From positions 682,001 to 746,000 of the forward strand of contig CP053169.1 in the NCBI GenBank assembly GCA_014607495.2: a stretch of 64,000 nucleotides of DNA, written 5' to 3'. Numbering within the stretch: the stretch's first letter is position 1; every line of letters begins with the position of its first letter. The translations under genes and the position numbers were made by a program. This document shows positions 61,780 through 64,000 of this stretch, piece after piece. The stretch is from Carposina sasakii (taxonomy: Eukaryota > Arthropoda > Insecta > Lepidoptera > Carposinidae). A model generated the notes under the pieces. It was not told the DNA's origin and did no database searches. It saw only the letters and a list, made by a program, of their open reading frames with translations.

Positions 61780-63672
61780 ATGAGAGCTGTTGGAATAGAC
61801 TTAGGAACGACATACTCCTGTGTCGGTGTGTGGCAACATGGGAATGTTGATATTATAGCGAATGATCAAGGGAACAGAACCACTCCATCCTACGTGGCTT
61901 TCACTGACGCGGAAAGACTCATTGGAGATGCAGCTAAAAACCAAGTAGCCCTGAATCCTAGAAACACCATATTTGATGCAAAACGTCTCATAGGGCGTAA
62001 ATTCGATGATCCTTTGATTCAAAATGATATAAAGCACTGGCCGTTTAAGGTAGTCAATGAAGGTGGGAAACCTAAGATACAAGTTGAGTACAAAGGCAAT
62101 GCTAAGCGCTTCGCTCCAGAAGAAATAAGTAGTATGGTGCTGGTTAAAATGAAGGAGGTAGCTGAGTCCTATTTGGGTTCTAAAGTAAAAAATGCGGTGA
62201 TAACGGTACCGGCGTACTTTAATGATTCCCAGAGGCAGGCAACTAAAGACGCGGGAGCTATCGCTGATTTAAATGTACTCCGTATAATTAATGAGCCAAC
62301 GGCAGCTGCTTTAGCGTATGGGTTGGATAGAAACTTAAAGGGTGAAAGAAATGTTTTGATTTTTGATCTCGGAGGTGGAACATTCGATGTTTCTGTACTT
62401 ACTATTGATGAAGGCTCTCTTTTTGAAGTAAAGTCTACAGCGGGACATACTCATCTCGGTGGGGAGGACTTTGATAGCAGACTGGTCAATTTTTTTGCTG
62501 ATGAATTTAAACGTAAACACCATAAAGATCTGAGAGCAAATCCAAAGTCTTTACGTCGTCTTAGAACTGCAGCAGAGAGAGCCAAACGAACTCTATCTTC
62601 AAGTACGGAAGCAAACATAGAAATAGATGCATTATACGAAGGAGTGGATTTCTATTCGCGTATATCACGTGCTCGATTTGAAGAAATAAATGCTGATCTG
62701 TTTCGTACAACTCTTGAACCAGTGGAAAAAGCTTTGAGAGATGCTAAACTCGATAAATCATCTGTAGATGATATTGTTTTAGTGGGAGGTTCTACCCGTA
62801 TTCCTAAAATACAGAATTTATTACAATCATTTTTCAATGGCAAAAAATTGAATTTATCCATAAATCCAGATGAAGCTGTAGCGTATGGAGCTGCTGTACA
62901 AGCTGCTATATTAAGCGGAGAGCGTCATTCCAAGATCAAAGATGTACTTTTAGTGGATGTAACGCCATTGTCTCTCGGTATAGAAACGGCGGGTGGAGTG
63001 ATGACTAAAATCATCGAGCGGAATGCAAAAATACCTTGTAAGCATTCGCAGACATTCACGACTTATAGTGACAACCAGCCTGGAGTTAAAATCCAAGTGT
63101 ATGAAGGCGAAAGAGCAATGACCAAAGATAATAACATATTAGGTACTTTCGACCTTACTGGTATACCTCCAGCACCGCGAGGTGTTCCTCAAATCGATGT
63201 AGCATTTGATTTGGATGCAAATGGCATCCTCAATGTTACCGCAAAAGAAAATAGCACTGGTAAAAGCAAAAACATCGTTATAAAGAATGATAAAGGCAGA
63301 TTATCTCAAGCTGATATAGAGCAGATGTTATCGGATGCCGAAAAGTTTAAAGACGAAGATAATAAACAGAGAGAGAGAGTCGCATCTCGACATAAGCTTG
63401 AATGTTATGTTTTCGGTGTTAAGCAAGCTGTTGAAGAAGCTGGAAGCAAGCTCAGTGAGTCTGATCGTTCTAGAACAATGAAGAAATGTCAAGAGACTCT
63501 TCGTTGGCTAGATAACAATAGTACTGCTGAAAAAGATGAGTATGATGATAAATTGAAGGAAGTCACAAAAGAATGTAATCCTGTTATGGCGACTCTTCAT
63601 AATACTACCGGATCTCGATCCCGCCAGACTCATGGCGACAGCGATGGACCTATCATAGAGGAAGCGGATTAA
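61780..63672 (+). CDS. Hsp70: Intronless cytosolic-type Hsp70, ending EEAD
   Basis: ATP-driven chaperone that binds exposed hydrophobic peptides. I start at [17 protein letters not shown] (61780) because the family begins there; the frame is open upstream to 61726 but those residues are not Hsp70-like. 630 aa in one exon. Nucleotide-binding domain motifs: [72 protein letters not shown]; linker and substrate domain from about 388 ([14 protein letters not shown]). No signal peptide and no KDEL, so cytosol/nucleus. The tail ends GPIIEEAD rather than the usual EEVD, and the Gly/Met/Pro-rich stretch typical of cytosolic members is absent. Coding DNA is AT-rich. It may be a heat-inducible gene or an old retrocopy of a cognate; the long undamaged frame says it is under selection. 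Confidence 0.95.
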   Translation: MRAVGIDLGTTYSCVGVWQHGNVDIIANDQGNRTTPSYVAFTDAERLIGDAAKNQVALNPRNTIFDAKRLIGRKFDDPLIQNDIKHWPFKVVNEGGKPKIQVEYKGNAKRFAPEEISSMVLVKMKEVAESYLGSKVKNAVITVPAYFNDSQRQATKDAGAIADLNVLRIINEPTAAALAYGLDRNLKGERNVLIFDLGGGTFDVSVLTIDEGSLFEVKSTAGHTHLGGEDFDSRLVNFFADEFKRKHHKDLRANPKSLRRLRTAAERAKRTLSSSTEANIEIDALYEGVDFYSRISRARFEEINADLFRTTLEPVEKALRDAKLDKSSVDDIVLVGGSTRIPKIQNLLQSFFNGKKLNLSINPDEAVAYGAAVQAAILSGERHSKIKDVLLVDVTPLSLGIETAGGVMTKIIERNAKIPCKHSQTFTTYSDNQPGVKIQVYEGERAMTKDNNILGTFDLTGIPPAPRGVPQIDVAFDLDANGILNVTAKENSTGKSKNIVIKNDKGRLSQADIEQMLSDAEKFKDEDNKQRERVASRHKLECYVFGVKQAVEEAGSKLSESDRSRTMKKCQETLRWLDNNSTAEKDEYDDKLKEVTKECNPVMATLHNTTGSRSRQTHGDSDGPIIEEAD

Positions 63673-64000
63673 CTATTAATGTTCTTCATTTTACTCCTTT
63701 AGCAGTGTAGTTGATTGAAGTTATTATTATTACCTTACCTTGTATTTCCGTAGGTATGTTGTTCCATTTCCTATAAAGTCAAATTACTAGTGATATTTCT
63801 GTTATCATTAGTCATTTATTTATATTTATTTAATACCTAGGTAGTTTGTTCTACATAGCTCTACATATGCCTACCTAACTTTAGATACTTATCACAATTC
63901 AAGCCTATTTCAGTCCACCGCTGGTCATAAGCCTGCCTTAGGGCATGCCACAAGGCTACTGCTATTTTCCCATAGTCATCACGCGCTGGGCAGGCGGGTT
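63673..64000. other. Hsp70 3' flank and dispersed repeat family S
   Basis: 63673-63900 is AT-rich; I see no clean AATAAA on the plus strand. From about 63905 a family S copy runs off the window edge (GGCATGCCACAAGGCTACTG, GCGCTGGGCAGGCGGGTT). Confidence 0.6.

Overview
This is nuclear DNA from an insect, most probably a moth or butterfly (Lepidoptera). Genes have many introns with GT-AG boundaries. Intergenic and intron DNA is AT-rich and crowded with repeats of types common in Lepidoptera: a Ty3/gypsy element with 69-bp LTRs (mag-like), Helitron-like repeats ending in CTRR, many fold-back MITEs and tRNA-derived SINEs. The species cannot be told from the sequence.

Five protein genes were resolved exon by exon; in each the exon phases join and the total length is a multiple of three. 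(1) 1939-13850, plus strand: the last 11 exons (561 aa) of a USP32-type ubiquitin hydrolase that continues off the left edge and ends in a CaaX motif. (2) 19559-26999, minus strand: complete 14-3-3 epsilon, 6 exons, 262 aa. (3) 36426-55927, plus strand: complete PHF12 (Pf1), a Sin3/HDAC-associated protein with two PHD fingers and an FHA domain, 15 exons, 747 aa. (4) 57607-61160, minus strand: complete GPN3 GTPase, 5 exons, 276 aa. (5) 61780-63672, plus strand: an intronless cytosolic-type Hsp70, 630 aa, divergent from GPN3.

Mobile DNA fills the rest. An LTR retrotransposon (27902-32520) sits inside an older minus-strand LINE. A second LINE copy with a long RT/RNase H frame follows (about 32770-35985). 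A mag-like element (49922-54305) lies antisense in a PHF12 intron. Several MITEs have visible target-site duplications, one of them proven by a paralogous empty site.

The most striking signal is a set of tandem duplications that sit on exon-intron junctions of the two genes with GC-rich exons, USP32 and PHF12. Six are true arrays (units of 85, 98, 36, 51, 103 and 100 bp, with about 9, 18, 37, 17, 6 and 8 donor copies). Two more are decayed 2-3-copy versions at donors, and one is a two-copy version at an acceptor. Each array unit carries the 3' end of the exon plus a 5' splice site, so the arrays are ladders of competing donors; in two of them the unit is a multiple of three and stays open in the exon's own frame. 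The other three genes, with AT-rich exons, show none.
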